From Ctena decussata (lineage: Eukaryota; Mollusca; Bivalvia; Lucinida; Lucinidae), in the NCBI GenBank assembly GCA_963989385.1, contig OZ022501.1, positions 1,746,001-1,810,000 on the forward strand: a DNA stretch of 64,000 nucleotides, read 5' to 3'. A model generated the notes under the pieces. It did not search any database, had not been told where the DNA came from, and saw nothing but the letters and a program-made list of their open reading frames with translations. A program made the position numbers and the translations under genes. Positions 1 through 17,032 of the stretch are shown here, piece by piece. Numbering within the stretch: the stretch's first letter is position 1; each line of letters begins with the position of its first letter.

Positions 1-1564
1 GAAAACTCTTTCTCAAGACCTTCAGTATTGCTTTATGCCCTTAATTCAAGGTCTTCTGAACAGCAGTTTTTAGGTCCAGTTTCCACAAATATCTAGTTCT
101 AGTTAAGAAACCAGCTGAAATATTTGAACAGCAGAATATTAGCATTCGAATCATGAAGTTCAGATTTTTGGCACTTTCCATCCTTTCATTTTAAAGAGGT
201 CATAGGATGGCTTCTAAGCATGTAATTACGCACAACTAGCCAGGTGAGAGATTTTGAACAGTGCACTGATTGCATATGCATGGTATGCTAAATCATACAG
301 GTTTGACATCCCTTATTCAGTGAATAAACCCTACGACCACTGAACCAGTTTTTGAAATTCGTAGAAGAGCTATAGCACAGCTGTGAGGCTGATATATCAT
401 TCAGATAAACACAAATAGTTGGGAAACTCGCTCGGAAAAGGTACCTTACGCATATGCAAACAGCTATGCATAGATAAGCCTGCAAATATGATCCGACTGC
501 TCAGAGCATTTGCCTTTCATATTCAACATGTATGGATTATAAACAATCCAGTATTGCTTTAATTACCTCGTAGATTCGCAGGCTGGTTTGAGCCGTAGCT
601 GACCCCAGTGACGTAAACCAACCTTGTTGCATGGCCTAGCTCAACTTTTAATGGTAACTGATTCGCATGAAAATGGACTTGTCCTGGTGCACACAGTAAA
701 TATCAAAATCAGCCTGCTTTTGGCTCAGACTGGATAGATTCATCGCTTTGATCCATTTATAGATTATCATGCAAAACAGACTGTAAGGATGCGCAGCCTG
801 ATCTATACCTAACCTCGTACACGCTGGCGTATGACGGGAGGTAAGAGGCCGAATGTTTTAGACTTTCGGAGATTTCCGCCCCACATTCGTTACTGTTTTC
901 GGGAGCGGGACATTGCACCATAATAAAATCAAATTGCATGGTGCAAACACTTAGATTAATTTGCTCTTCAAGCAAAAAATAAAATAAAAATAAATCACCT
1001 AAACAAAAATAATTTAAGGGTGATCAAAGCCTGCTGTTGACTAATAATTAATTTTAACAGGTTAGGCCGTATACAGATCTAGTTTTAAACTATAAAGTCG
1101 CGCGGCAGCATATCTATTTATGAAAAAGGGGTTGGTGGGGGGGGGGGGGGGGGGCTTTATTACACAAGATCTACACACTATACACCATATGGAGTTTCTC
1201 AGCATATCAGTTTCCAAATGCGCAGGATCTAGGTCATATGACCGATAAATATTTCTTGGCAGCAGCAATAACGAACCTTCGAGTAATCTTACCACTCGAG
1301 ATAATCATCAATTCAACTGCTGCAGTTAAGCAATACAGACTTTCTAAATTCTTTCAACAAAAAATTTGGTGATACTCTATGTACAAAATATATAATAGTT
1401 TTGCCAATTCAGTCTGGATAAAGGCGCGCAGATCAAACAAAGGAATAACAGAGTTTCAAAAAAACTGCAAGAATGCATACATCTGCGCTTTCAATCTTCG
1501 GAAATCCGATGTACTGTAACTTTGAAATTCGTTCTTGTCGTGAAGTGCAACGAAAACACTTACC

Positions 1565-1662
1565 TGAATAGTGAAACAAAATTAAAAGTCCTTTCTTCAA
1601 ACACAGGCTTGATTACGCTAACCGGAACTCTGTGGCGCGTTTTACTCGGGTGACGTATACAG
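1565..1662 (-). promoter_or_regulatory. Possible minus-strand first exon/promoter
   Basis: On the minus strand ATACGTCACCCGAGTAAAAC then GCGCCACAGAG (CRE-like and GC-rich) runs into TTTCACTATTCAG|GTAAGTG, a consensus donor. No start codon or partner exon was found in 1-1560, where no gene is otherwise seen (a G-run lies at 1136-1155). Confidence 0.25.
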
Positions 1663-1689
1663 ATGCAATGCATTCCGGGAAGGGTTGAG

Positions 1690-1940
1690 TTCCAAACCGA
1701 ATTTCAAAGTTTAATAAATGTTTGCAATTTACAGATTATCTACGTTGAAGGTTAAACTTAATATAAACTCTGAAAGTCTTGTCTAAACAAATACTAAACG
1801 TTTATTAAATGTTAAATATCAGCGTTTGATAAACGGTGGCAATCTGACGTTTATTAAACGTTGATATATGGTTTATAAACCATTCAACCATTTTTAAACA
1901 ACTTTTAAACGTTTATTAAACGTTGAGTGCCTGCTGGGTA
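1690..1940. mobile_element. CCCAGC-type foldback with AAACGTTTATTAAACGTT words
   Basis: A series of AAACGTTTATTAAACG words ends in GTGCCTGCTGGGTAA, the right terminus of the CCCAGC family. The left terminus was not found. Confidence 0.45.
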
Positions 1941-2654
1941 AATGGTTAGCGCAGCGAAATATGCACTGAACAGGAAGGTGTTTCCACACGTGCCCAGGCA
2001 AGCATGAAAAGTATTGCTTGAATATTTTTTCTGAGTATAATTCTCACGATTTAACGTTCTTTCGAATATTATAGGCGTTTCTCGCACCAGTACACTGATT
2101 TTTAATTCCTGATCATTGCTTTTCTTTTTACTTTGAAATTAACAAGCACTAAGCGCTGTCATGGCAACACATGATATATTTATAAGTAGATTATATCTGA
2201 ATTCATTGGTGTACTGTTATACTATTACGTTTGAGGTAGATAGAGCGGTCCGAAACTCACTAATTTGGGTGTTTTTTAAACCATCGTAATGTCATTAAGG
2301 CCGGTCTTCACACAACGGCCCATTCGTATTTATAAGCGGCTCGTTTGGTTATCTTCAAGAGTGGAAGGTTTATACTTGCTATCGGTCCTCCTCAATCCAG
2401 AAACTTCCACACAAGGGTAGCTCCAGGGATCAAAACTTCAAATGCGTTAACCCAATATAAATGTTTCTAATGTACATGCGAATGTAACGCGACGTCTGTG
2501 GATGGTCACGTGGGTGGATTGGTTGGCAAAAGATACAAATACATGGCCTGTGTATAAAATAGCCCGGAGACGCTTACTTATCGGACATCTAATTTGTGGT
2601 CCATGTGTATTTAAATGTGACGGATTTGTTATGAAATCAGGGTTCGAGGTTATA

Positions 2655-2772
2655 AAACTTGAGAATGATCTCACAAACTCAAAATAAAGCATACTGATTG
2701 GCTGCTTCCGAGCATGCGCTCGGAAGCAGCCAATCAGTGTGCTTTTTTGAGTTTGAGAATGTACTCAAGTTT
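2655..2772. repeat. Palindrome with paired CCAAT boxes just upstream of SDR-1
   Basis: Inverted repeat with ~58-bp arms centred near 2713. The inner 32 bp (GGCTGCTTCCGAGC / GCTCGGAAGCAGCC) are perfect and the outer parts imperfect. Each arm holds an ATTGG/CCAAT box. It ends about 75 bp before the SDR-1 start codon, so it may lie in its promoter (inference). Confidence 0.7.
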
Positions 2773-2847
2773 AATAACCTCTGGGCCTGGCTTATGGTTT
2801 TGGTTCTTTGGCAGCTTCTACTTCTTGCAGTTGAAGAACTGACAGCC

Positions 2848-6813
<3,966 letters not shown>

Positions 6814-7062
6814 CATAAATGCAACAGCGCATAAGTTTCTAAGATTAACAGTATGTTGAACTTGTGTCTGCTTTAATGTTACACGTACAAAAGACAACAT
6901 AATTCATCAGAACAGTGTGAATCAACTCTCGTTTATGTATCATATGTTTTACGACCATGAAAATTATACTCTGCCAACACAGTTTCAGTCCATATGAACA
7001 CTGCATCATTGTGTATGTCCATCTTTTAAAGAATAAGAAAAAAGTGTTGCAAGATCATTACT

Positions 7063-7298
7063 GAGCCGCGACGCGACAAAACCAACAATGTGGTTGTGCG
7101 CCCTGCTCAGACTCTGATCAGCCTTGGCATCCGCCCAGACTGATCAGAGTCTTCGCTGTCCGCATTGAGGTAGCTTAGACCCTAAGCTACCCTTTAAGCG
7201 CTTAGAGAAAACTCTGATCTGGCTGAGCGGATACCCAGACTGATTTGAGTCTGCGCTGGGCGCACAACCACATTGTTGGTTTTGTCGCGTCGCGGCTC
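7063..7298. mobile_element. MITE-like foldback, GAGCCGCGAC family, copy 1
   Basis: 236 bp with about 40-bp terminal inverted repeats: starts GAGCCGCGACGCGACAAAAC and ends with its reverse complement. The interior is itself a degenerate palindrome (CAGACTGATCAGAGTCTTCG motifs). Family members lie at 23117, 40154, 57115 and 57448. Confidence 0.85.
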
Positions 7299-7744
7299 TT
7301 GTAACAGAAATAAAACAGTGAGTAAAATTTTCCCAATTTTTGTTAAATCAGTAACATAATGGTGTCGCGACGCCATACCGATTTAACCAAAAACGGGAAA
7401 ATAGCAGAGCTATGGTTCCTGAAAATGTACCAAATTATGATGAGTTGGCACACTTTCAGGGAGCGTAACTCTGCCATTCTTATTTTCGACTGCCTTTTTT
7501 ATTGGGGCTTCGCACTTGAAAGAAAATATGTACTCCTCCAGGAGCCTGCTTGCCTTTAAGACACTACCCCATTTTGGAAAATCAACATTTTCCCAAAACA
7601 AACAGGCAGTCGCAAAGGTTGTCTCAGTTTGGAAAACTTGCGAAAATACAAAGCGGTTTACCTATGCACCTAACCATTAAAGCGCAGAAAGGCCGACGAC
7701 ATAATATAAAATTAAAAAAAAATGTTTCGTTCAAGTCATATCAT

Positions 7745-7835
7745 ATTGAGAGGGCACACAAAGTGGATACAGATGTAGCGGCTCATCATGAGCCGCTACA
7801 TCTGGATCTACAATGTTTGCAAATTCAACTATTTT
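7745..7835. repeat. Partial foldback with GCGGCTCATCATGAGCCGC core
   Basis: GATACAGATGTAGCGGCTCA / TGAGCCGCTACATCTGGATC hairpin, related in layout to the AGTCGGGTAAC MITE core but without its ends. No gene is seen between 6814 and 8400. Confidence 0.5.
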
Positions 7836-8280
7836 CGTTTTTGGCATTTTAGGGTTAATTAGTATAAATAAGAATGCAGCTCACTGATGCTGACCCAGTT
7901 ATCTATTTTGCCGGCGGATACGCCATAAGTAGCTGTATTGTATTTACTAAAATGCAGAAAAGAATTTACATTCTTATAAATAAATAGCGTTTTTTTAAAA
8001 CTCGCCAAGTGTGTTAAAATCAAAGATAAGCGGAACTTGTCAAGACCCGGATGAAGAAACCGAACAGGCAGATAGCTGGTATTTTCATTATTTGAAGAAG
8101 GTGCAAGGGCGATTTCTATGGTGCCTTTGCAGACCTGGCTGAGTACCTAAGTCGGAACCGAAATATGGTACGTCTTCCAGCGTCACGATGATGTTGCTTA
8201 TAAACATTTGTCGACGCCTGTGTCAAAATGCTACAAAGGTAACATTGAATATTGTTGTGTCTTGTTTTTACATTGTATAT

Positions 8281-9240
8281 CCTATTACTGTCCAGTTAGG
8301 CTATTTTGACAGTGACGTCACTGTTTGTTTACTATTTTGGACAATGTCTATTATTTAAGACGGGGATGTTAAGTTTCCATATAAGCGATATAGATATTAT
8401 TTACAACCACATTCCGCAGATAGCAATTGTGGCCTAGAGGTAAAATAGAGATGCTAGTATAGAAGTTTTGGTGTGCCAAACAAGAGAATGCAGGTTCAAA
8501 TCTTGGAATCATTTTTTTGCTAATTTATTTATTGTTTCATTTTATACTTTTATTTATGTGTGTGTGTGGAAATATGACAAAAGTTTTTTTTTTTGTTTTT
8601 TTTTTCATTTTCAGCACATGGTGGCTAAAACCCCTATTGTTTTGCCCAAATAAATGAACTAATCTGTTATATCAGACAAACAGATGATGTTGAATGAATA
8701 TAATGGGGGAGGTCATGATCGGGCGATGGTGCTTGGTAGCTTTAAGTGCCGGGGCGTCCTAATTATTTGGTTAATAGAAGTACAAGGGCCTACTGTACTT
8801 GCAGCAGGTGCGGGTGATGGTGATTTGGACAATTTCCTCCCTCTTATCAGACCTCTTTATCTCTCACGCTCTCTGTTAGACGGCTGGACATGGACTGAAA
8901 TACTGTTTAAAGGAGCATGTTTGGAATGAAACATAAAACAAAAATAAAATGAGAGGCAGATAAGAAATTAAAATCTAAGACTGGAAAACTATAGGCATCA
9001 AATTATAAAGTTTCATTTTAGCAAATAGGAAGAAAAAAAAACCGGGGTTCGAACCTGCAACATTTTGTTTGCGAAGTCGTCACGTTACCTCTACACTATA
9101 CAACAATGCTTGACAGAAGACAGTCAATTTAATAGCTTATTGAATTAACAGACTGAATTTTCTACGATACGCTACGGTTTCACCTATCGCAAAGTAATGG
9201 TTCAGTCTGTTTACATTCTGATTATCCTGACTGGACAGTA
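8281..9240. mobile_element. Pair of inverted SINE-like copies with tRNA-like heads
   Basis: A tRNA-like segment at about 8415-8497 (+) has an A-box-like TGGCCTAGAGG and a B-box-like AGGTTCAAATC. A second at about 9040-9107 is on the minus strand, with B-box-like GGTTCGAACC. Each is preceded by TACTGTCCAGT(T/C)AGG, at ~8290 (+) and ~9225 (-). This points to two related units in opposite orientation. Neither folds into a convincing tRNA. Confidence 0.5.
8695..8905 (+). repeat. Dispersed repeat R (GAGACGGNCC family) copy
   Basis: Contains GGGCGATGGTGCT, GCCGGGGCGTCCTA, TGCAGCAGGTGCGGG and a terminal AGACGG..TGAAATACTGT. These are shared with the clusters at 24.3-25.3, 30.7-31.7 and 41.4-41.65 kb. 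Non-coding, SINE-like in length (~200 bp), class undetermined. Confidence 0.65.
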
Positions 9241-10074
9241 GGGTGGAATATTTACTTTCCTTAACTTCACTTACCTTGATCAACATGCACATGTAATTGT
9301 CGGTCAGATGTGAACACTACTTCACTCTGGCCGTGAAGAAATAATCCTCGCAATCTGCCATCGAAATTAATATATTAAATTATGATAATTAACTAAAAAG
9401 ATTGATAACCAAAAGCAAATATATCTAAAATATCTGATTTGTTGACAACGCTGTTAAATAAATACAAAAGGTGAGGTAATGTTAAAACCTACTAAAATCT
9501 ACTAACATCTAAAAAATCTCTAGATTTATAATTAAGCTTGTGGTGCATCGCCGGTTGTCCTGCAGCAAATGAGGAGTGTCATGTGACATCCAACAATGTG
9601 GCAATTTTTCCATGTGAAATTCATCATCATCCTTCTCGTTCCTAAGGGAAATTAGAGACTTAACTTTGGCTCTACGGCTTGGGTCACTTCCATAGATGGC
9701 TGATGTGACAATCGAAGGCTCTGGTCAGACTCAACGTATGTGCAGTCTGATCAGAGACTTTGATTGTCACCAATGGCACATTGTATGAAATCACATGACG
9801 TGGCTCATATATACATGTATATATATTCGTGGTTGTATAATAACTTTCAATCAATGCAAAATAGAAATTATAAAAATACTGTATTATTCCTAATAAAACA
9901 TACAGAATGCATGTTAGATTTTCCAGTTTCTTTATCTGTAAGCATAAGCTTTTTACGCTATCTTTGTTTACACCCTCACATCTTATATTGTTCGATGACG
10001 TTGTTGTTTTACAACCCTTATTAGGAATGATAGCCCAAGGATCCTTCCAGTTGCCGCTACAAATTTCAGAAAAA

Positions 10075-11062
10075 TAGCTTTGCTTTCTTCTGTTTTGTTT
10101 TGCTTTGTGAGCCGTTTTTATTGTTTTTCTTTCCCATTCGATGTTTTGGGCAGGATGTTTGGGTTACTGTTCACTGCCATCTCATATCAGTGAGATGGCA
10201 GTGAACAGTAACCCAAACATCCTGCCCTAAACATCGAATGGGAAAGAAAAACAATAAAAACGGCATATACGTATATCACAGTATCCGAACGCTCTGTACC
10301 AGCTCTTTCGGTTTTCATAGCGTCGTATCGAGAGTACAAACATTCGCTTATAACCAGTAGTCGGAAATCATTATGTTTTGAGATTTTATCCGGAATTTGC
10401 TGAGTCATTTATAGATATTCAGCTTAAAAAATGTAAAGAGGTAAGTTTAATATAATTTGCTCTTCGGTCTTTTACTTTATTGCCCTGTACAATGTCGTGT
10501 ATGGGTGGATGTAAACGGTACAGTATTCAAATTGCCCTTGGCATGATTCTACAACCTTTTTGAGCCTTTTCTTACATGTTTTATAAAAAAATCTTTAAAA
10601 TAAACGGAAGGCGTTATCAATCTACAGTTTGTTAGATTTGGTAATAGGATGATAGCTAGGTTTTGCATGACACAAACTCGTGTTAACTTAAGCTGTTCGG
10701 AATAAAATTTCTGTGACGGCCTTGAGGTTTTCATTGTACAGGGTAACAAAGTAAAAGACCAAAGAGCAAATTATATTAAACTTACCTCTTTACATTTTCC
10801 AAGCTGAATAACTATAAATGACGCAGCAGATTCCGGATAAAATCACAAAACATAATGATTTCCGACTACTGGTTATAAGCGAACTTTGTACTCTCGATTC
10901 AACGCTATGAAAACCGGAAGAGATGGTACAGTGCGTTCGGATACTGTGTATATGAGATGGCAGTGAACAGTAACTCAAACGTCCTGCCGTAAACATCGAA
11001 TGGGAAAGAAACACAATAAAAACGGCACAAAAAGCAAAACAAAACAGAAAAAAGCAAAGCAA
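10075..11062. repeat. About 1-kb compound palindrome
   Basis: Large inverted repeat. 10270-10520 is the reverse complement of 10720-10940 around a ~200-nt loop. 10076-10187 is the reverse complement of about 10950-11062. Inside the left arm, 10190-10265 is a further inverted copy of the preceding 75 bp and is perfectly palindromic with it. Sequence such as TCTGTTTTGTTTTG recalls the untranslated tails of the Penelope-like fragments. No coding function is seen. Confidence 0.8.
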
Positions 11063-11742
11063 TAAATGCCAGCTCTTTCATAGCAGATGCCTGCAAGGCC
11101 TTCCGAAACAACGCACAAATATCCATAGACCAACAAGAAGCCAACAAACAATGACAGTAACAGCAAACCACAACAGAAACACCGCTTGCGACGGTCAGTA
11201 ATAAATTACTGGTGGTAAAGCACGCGCGAAACCGTCGCCCTTGATTCTGTCGTGGTAACATAAACATACAAGTCATTCGTCCGTGTCATTAACTTCTCAT
11301 CCTGATCTTTTCTGTAAAGGCGAAGAATCTAGTTACAATGGGAAAACCCTGACCGTCACAACTGTGTTTGGTTATTTAAAAAACCTGGTGATGTCTGAAT
11401 AAAGCAGAGTGGGTACATTTGAAGGTAGCATCACAAACAAGTCAGCTTGTCACAAACAAGTCAACAATAGACAAAGCAAAATAGACAACTATGTAGGAGG
11501 TTCCCTTTATGCTAGAAGTACATTTAATAGGATCAACATCAGAAGTTTCCGCATTGGAACGGACAGGCGTGTAAACTACTGTGGGTTTCAAACTAGTTTT
11601 GTGCGTGCAGCCTTGTACTCCCTTCTGATGAAGAAAAAAAAGTGTTATGCACATGCGTTTTAAGTGTATGGAGCTTGTTTACCAGAAGTTTACGTTGTCA
11701 GAGTTAGACTACAAAATATTATAAGAAAAGGAAAAACAATAC

Positions 11743-12455
11743 AAGTAGGACGGATTTTTCTGATCAGATAAGAAAAAAATACGCTACGTTACAACCATAT
11801 TGGATACAATATACAAATGTAATGGTGCAGTCTGTATGCTTGGTGGTTAACCCAGATATGGTTAATAACTTTGCTTCCCTCTTTAATTGCACTCCGGTTG
11901 GTCGGCATCAGACTCGATGGGAGACTCAATATATAAAGCTATATATTTTAGTTGGCTAGAGCCAGATCTTGTCATGTCTGTTGCTTGGACCTTCGGGGTT
12001 CAACTGACGAGTTTATTTTGCTCCGGTATTTCAGTGGTGTCGTTTCACACTTAATGGGTCTCTAGGTGTCGTAATACGTTGTTTCTACCGCCTTTTCATC
12101 TCTGACTCATCATAGATTTTATCCGTTATTTATTTGTTTCCTGTGATGGTTCATTGGTGGGTTAGGCAACCTTCTTGTGGACCAAACACTATCTAAATGT
12201 TTTTAACCTGTGCATTAGCAGAAGGCGAGGGGCAGAGGGCGAGGCTTTGGATCCAGTAAAACGTGTTTGTGCCCCCGCTCCCCCCCCCCGTTATCTTTTG
12301 CTGACCGTTCCAAGGCGGTACTTTTCTTGTGGTTCTCCAATGCTACATGTTCTTATGTCTGCTTGTCTGTGGTCTTCTAAATGTAGCAGTATGGTCATCT
12401 GTATAGCTGCCGACTTTGCTTTCTGTTTTGTTTTGTAAATAACCTGTTGGGAAAG
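11743..12455 (+). mobile_element. Penelope-like element fragment: RT C-terminus and 3' UTR
   Basis: Translated bits R-T-D-F-S-D-Q-I-R-K-K and LVVNPDMVNNFASLFNCTP match the end of the reverse transcriptase at 53.2-53.4 kb. They are followed by UTR with CCGTTCCAAGGCGGTACTT and TTCTGTTTTGTTTTG. 5'-truncated and frameshifted. Confidence 0.7.
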
Positions 12456-12677
12456 AGTTATTGCCGGAGTCATTGCCTATCTTTATTTTATATACCAGAC
12501 TCATTCGAAATTTAGTGCCATATAAGCGCATTTATAAGAATATCTTCTTCAATCTTGCTAGCTATATTGTAACACTTTCTTTCACTTAATTTCAATTTTC
12601 ATTTTAGTAGATGGCAAATAGTCTGAATGTGCTACATTATTTGAACAGTTCGATTTAAGTCCAATAGTGAGCGAATT

Positions 12678-15546
12678 TTAAACGGGAATATTTGACAAAA
12701 GTCCGCCATCAACAATTTGGACGGTACCATTGACCATACTTGAGTGGTCACTTAATAGATACATGATTGGCTCGACGACTTCATGCAGTTCGCAAAACCT
12801 TCCCATAGGTATAAGTCCCATAGCTTTCGTCTTAAACTCTGGATGTGTGTCCATAGTTTCTTTCACTCCCTCCGTCCAAACCCATGCTGAATTGACAGAG
12901 TTGACTCGAATTTGCTGTGGGCCTAATTCCAGGGCATACTGTTTTGTTACCATATCCAAAGCTGCCTTTGAGACCGTGTAATCCAGCAAGTGCTTAATTG
13001 GTCGTACTCCTGCAATACTGAAGAAAACAAGATACGGGCATGGTTTAGCATGTTCATACCAAATTTAGCACAATGTCTAGAATTATACAGTTTCTTGCAA
13101 TTCTCCGAAATTGGAACAGGACTATACAATTCAGTGATGTGCCATAATCACAGATGGCGCGACAGACAGTGTAGATCCTGATCTTAAGTAGCAGCCTGAT
13201 CAAGGCCTACACCATCTGAAGTCCTCCAAGGAGGTTAAGATGAAAATGAAGATAGATAGATAATTGTACTGCTAAGTCTGTCCAAATTGATAAAGAAAAG
13301 GATTCCCAGCAACGTTTTCTCATGTCAGCGAAAAGAAAATAACGTTGTTTTGATATACAAAAGAAAAAGATAGGAACTAATGCAGTCAGATCCCACATCC
13401 CACATCCAACCCTCAAAACAAATGCGAAAAAAGTATATACGTACATTGACAACACTTCACAAAAGCCACGCAAGGTAAACCAAATAAACAGCTCTTTCCC
13501 AGACAGGTGGTCATTCATACCCCAATTGAAAACAGCATCTACATCATATTATACATGTATTTTCCTTTACCTATATTACATTTCAAGTTACAAAAGAAAA
13601 GAGGGAGCAACGTGAGCATTAATACAGGTGACCATCTTGCCAGAAAACCATAGATAAACACAAGAGTTTACCATCCTCTGCAACTGGTTGTAACTACTTT
13701 ACTGCTGTGCAATTCTAGTTAGTATTGCTGCATAGTACAAGTTTGCATAAGATAACCATAATGTTCTATAATCGCTAAGCCGAGCCCAAGTTTCTTTTAA
13801 CTTTTCTGACCTTAATTTGAACAAAATAAATGTCACTGATCTTACATATAATCCTAACTTTACTAAATTTAGTGCGACAGACGCGCGTTTCTATATTGAA
13901 CTTCATTACTGTCGCTCAATCCCAAAACTTTGAATGGAAAAATGTAATGGACTGGGCAGGGAAGGAACATCTCTTCCCAGCCACCTTTACTGACGCATTA
14001 CGCGAGACACAACTGCCGCGGGATTCAGGCAAGAGACGCCTACGTACGTGTATTAACTCGCGAGCGCAGGCGTATCCCACCGAACCTCCTCGAACCTTGC
14101 GTCCCGAGAAAGGACGACAGACAAGGGCATCAGGAAGGAGAAGATTTTCAGAAAAGTATACGGCTTTTCGTTTTCGTTTTTATAGCTTTCTTTTACGTTT
14201 AACCGTTATAAGTAGATTTATAATATTTTAAAATCTGGCTAATAGTGTATGAAAGGAAGATGTTTAAATTTTCACCATAAATATATGAGAAAAGTAGACT
14301 ATAACTTGTCATTTTATATATTGTTTGTCAAAGTTTTCATTCTAGAAACTTACGAAAGCAATGCATGCACTCTGATAGTCATATTTTTGATGACTCCATT
14401 TTGTTTAAATTGTCTTGGGTACGAGTCACAAAAGGAAAATTCGTGTATAGTATGTCATTTGTTTCTTTCAGTATTTTCACCGTAAACAAACATGGAAAAC
14501 CAGGCCCGCCTTCTGGTAGGTCTTGAAATCTTGATGAAGGATCGCCCAATGAACACAATTTATTTTCAAATCATTTTGGAAAATGGTGGAAAAAAATAAA
14601 ACCTTTCTCTTGCGAAATATTATAAAATGAGCCCCATCCTTGTGCGAGATCAAATGCCTTAAAATCTAAGTAGACGATCGCGAACGGAAAATTGTTGAAT
14701 CGCGCCTTTGGTTTCTGGCAGATGATTTAGCTTTTGCTAAGCTGTCGTTTGACGAAAAATGTGGACGTACGATAGACTGTGACGAACTGAAATAGATCAC
14801 CATAAGTAATTCACGCTCAGATGAGCAAACAAAAACTATTTTCATTTTGTCTTTAAAGGTTAAGAGCAATAGGCGTCTATTTTGTCTTATGTCTTTACAT
14901 GATTCATATTTTCTGCTCCCCTGATTGTGTATTTGTAGAAAAGCATTAGACACCGGGAAGTTTTAGTCTCGAAAAGCAGTGCATTCGGAAACAATCACCA
15001 AAGTAAGATAAACCGTTGGTGAAATGGTACGCTGACAGCAAATTTGATAACCGGAAAATGAACACTTCAAGGCGTAAAATAAAAATGCACAGTCTTTTGC
15101 CAGGCTACAATACAGATAAAAAGTTTTTACACGTACCTCGAGACATTTACTATTGTTCCTCGTTTTCCAGCTGCTATCATTTTCCTGGCAGTACTTTGTA
15201 TGACATTGATCGGCGCCAACACGTTAACACTCACTGTCTCATTTAACATTTCCTTTGATATTTCAAGAGTATCTGTGAACGATCGAAAAAGTGCAGCATT
15301 GTTTACAACACCATCAAGAACTTCTAGTTCATCAAGAGCTGTTTTAGTGGCGGCCCAGTCACTTAGATCAACTATGACAGGATGAATGTTAGAAACTTCC
15401 TCTGCGAGTGACTCTATTGTTTCCTTTGTCCTACCAAGAGCATAGACCTCTCCGCCAGCATTAGCAACAGCTTTCGCCGTTTCTCTACCAATGCCCCTCC
15501 CTGCGCCTGTTATCAGAATTCGTTTTCCAGTGAAATCGAATGTCAT
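12678..15546 (-). CDS. SDR-2: DCXR-like short-chain dehydrogenase/reductase
   Basis: Intact two-exon gene on the minus strand: exon 1 is 15546-15137 (410 nt) and exon 2 is 13017-12678 (340 nt), giving 249 residues, close to the 244 of human DCXR. Exon 1 encodes TGAGRGIG (residues 13-20, NADPH binding), NNAA (82-85) and the structural Asn in NVLAPINVIQ. Exon 2 has YTVSK (Tyr150, Lys154) and ends VDGGLLSNIPV. The donor is TCGAG|GTACGT and the acceptor CAG|TATTGC. The intron splits the codon of Ser137 (AG|T), the residue aligning with catalytic Ser136 of human DCXR. The 2.1-kb intron contains a retroelement UTR piece. Likely cytosolic reductase of dicarbonyls or xylulose (family inference). It is the only SDR of the cluster on this strand. 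Confidence 0.9.
13370..13565 (-). mobile_element. Penelope-like UTR fragment in SDR-2 intron
   Basis: On the minus strand it reads GACCACCTGTCTGGGAAAGAGCTG..TTTGGTTTACC, matching the UTR at about 29,000 and 37,820. The remaining intron (about 13,570-15,130) shows no gene. A GC-richer patch at 13,960-14,150 has no supported exon. Confidence 0.5.
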
Positions 15547-15844
15547 TATGAAATTTGAAAATAAATGCGTCCATAATTAAACCTTTTAATTGTAAAGCAT
15601 ACGTTTTCACGCTGATGACAGTCGCCAGCACTTAAGTTCATGCATCTAGGTTGTGTCCGTCAAACGGATTTTATAACCGAAACAACGCCGTTTAATGTCA
15701 GTACAAAGTCGCAAAGTTTTTTTTTTTTTTTTTCATTGCTTTTGAAGGAATTCATTTATGGCTTTTATTTGTAATGGCTTCAGCTGGTGTTGTGCCGTTT
15801 GGAGCCGTAAAACGTTTCTCCTTGCATTTATTATAGTCCAGTTT

Positions 15845-16940
15845 ATATTCGACTTTTGATCTCTTGAGATCAGCATTCTGAGTCGTTTTGATTCATATTC
15901 TATACAGATTTATTTATCGCTTGGACCCCTTTTTGGTATATACTAGTCTTTGAATCGACGGCATATTCGAAAGTATCAAATTACAATGTTTTCTCGTGGC
16001 TTTTGTCGCTTGGCCATTACAGGGTCACTGGTATCGATATCGTAAACATCGATTTTTTTCCTTCAATATTTCTACCTGGTTTCTAAATTCAATGTCGGAT
16101 TAAACACTCTTTTGCAGCAAGGCCTATCGGAACTAGACGTTTATGGTAATTTAGATTAAAAATTCAAAGAAATTACAAGTAGGGTTTACTTTTTCATCAA
16201 TTAAGAAAAATATATACGAGACAAACATAACTGTAATGCTGCAGTCTGCATGCTTATCAGTAAACCCAGTCATGGTTACTAGTGGTTTTCCTTTGCTCCA
16301 GTATTTCAATGATGTTGTGATCTCCAGGTGTCGGGTCCTCATCTTTGAGTCTTTACAGCTCTTAAGTCTAATCCGTGATTTGTTTATTTCCTTTGATTAT
16401 TCATTTATGAGGTAGGAAACCTTTATGCGGACCAAACAGCTGAATAATTGTTTCAAACCACTGCAGAAGCAGAGGGCGATGGTTTCGATCCAGTACAACT
16501 GGTTTAAAACCCATCCCACCCCTTCTTCCCTTAGTAAATTTATTACAAACCGTTGCAAGGCGGTACTTCTATTGTCGTTCTTCACCGCTCTTCCTGTCTT
16601 TTGGCTGTGGCCTGATAACAATGTCGCCACCTGTATATTTGCCCACCTTGAATCCTATTTTGTTTTGTGATGAAAATATTGGTGAAAATAGATGTTTGAT
16701 GTTTTTCTCATAATTGCAAAAGCCAGGGGCGAGGGTAAAACTAGTTATAGCCCCCACAGTAATCTATTACTGACAGCTTAAAGGCGGCAGCCCTGTTGAG
16801 CTTAATGTTACGTGATCGTATGTCCGCTTGACTGTAGTATTCAAACGACATGGTCACCTGCACACATGCTAACTTTACTTTCTGTTTTGTTTTGTAATTA
16901 AAGATAAAACAAAAAAACAACAGGTAACGTTGCCTGTCTT
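15845..16940 (+). mobile_element. Penelope-like fragment: decayed flank, RT end and UTR
   Basis: 15,845-16,060 resembles the ribozyme-bearing flank at 35.2-35.45 kb (TTTGGACCC.., TAGTCTTTGAATCGAC), but the ribozyme core is lost. From about 16,090 it matches the RT C-terminus (QQGLSEL, MLQSACL) and then the 3' UTR. Non-coding remnant. Confidence 0.6.
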
Positions 16941-17032
16941 TATTCTTCATTAGCCGAAACTATGTAGTCAGATTCACCTTCTTGCTTATGAAAGTTTTCA
17001 TTGCTCTTGAAGGAATTCGATTTATGTTTTTT

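Noticed and set aside
13830..14231. 133-codon open frame with an Arg-rich, GC-richer part
   Set aside because: No recognisable domain, lies in the SDR-2 intron, and the hydrophobic ends look like chance translation.
16010..16060. Possible fourth hammerhead (GGGTCACTGG..AAACATCGA)
   Set aside because: Same flank as the other three, but the core reads CTGGTAT and lacks a proper GAAA and cleavage site; a decayed relic.
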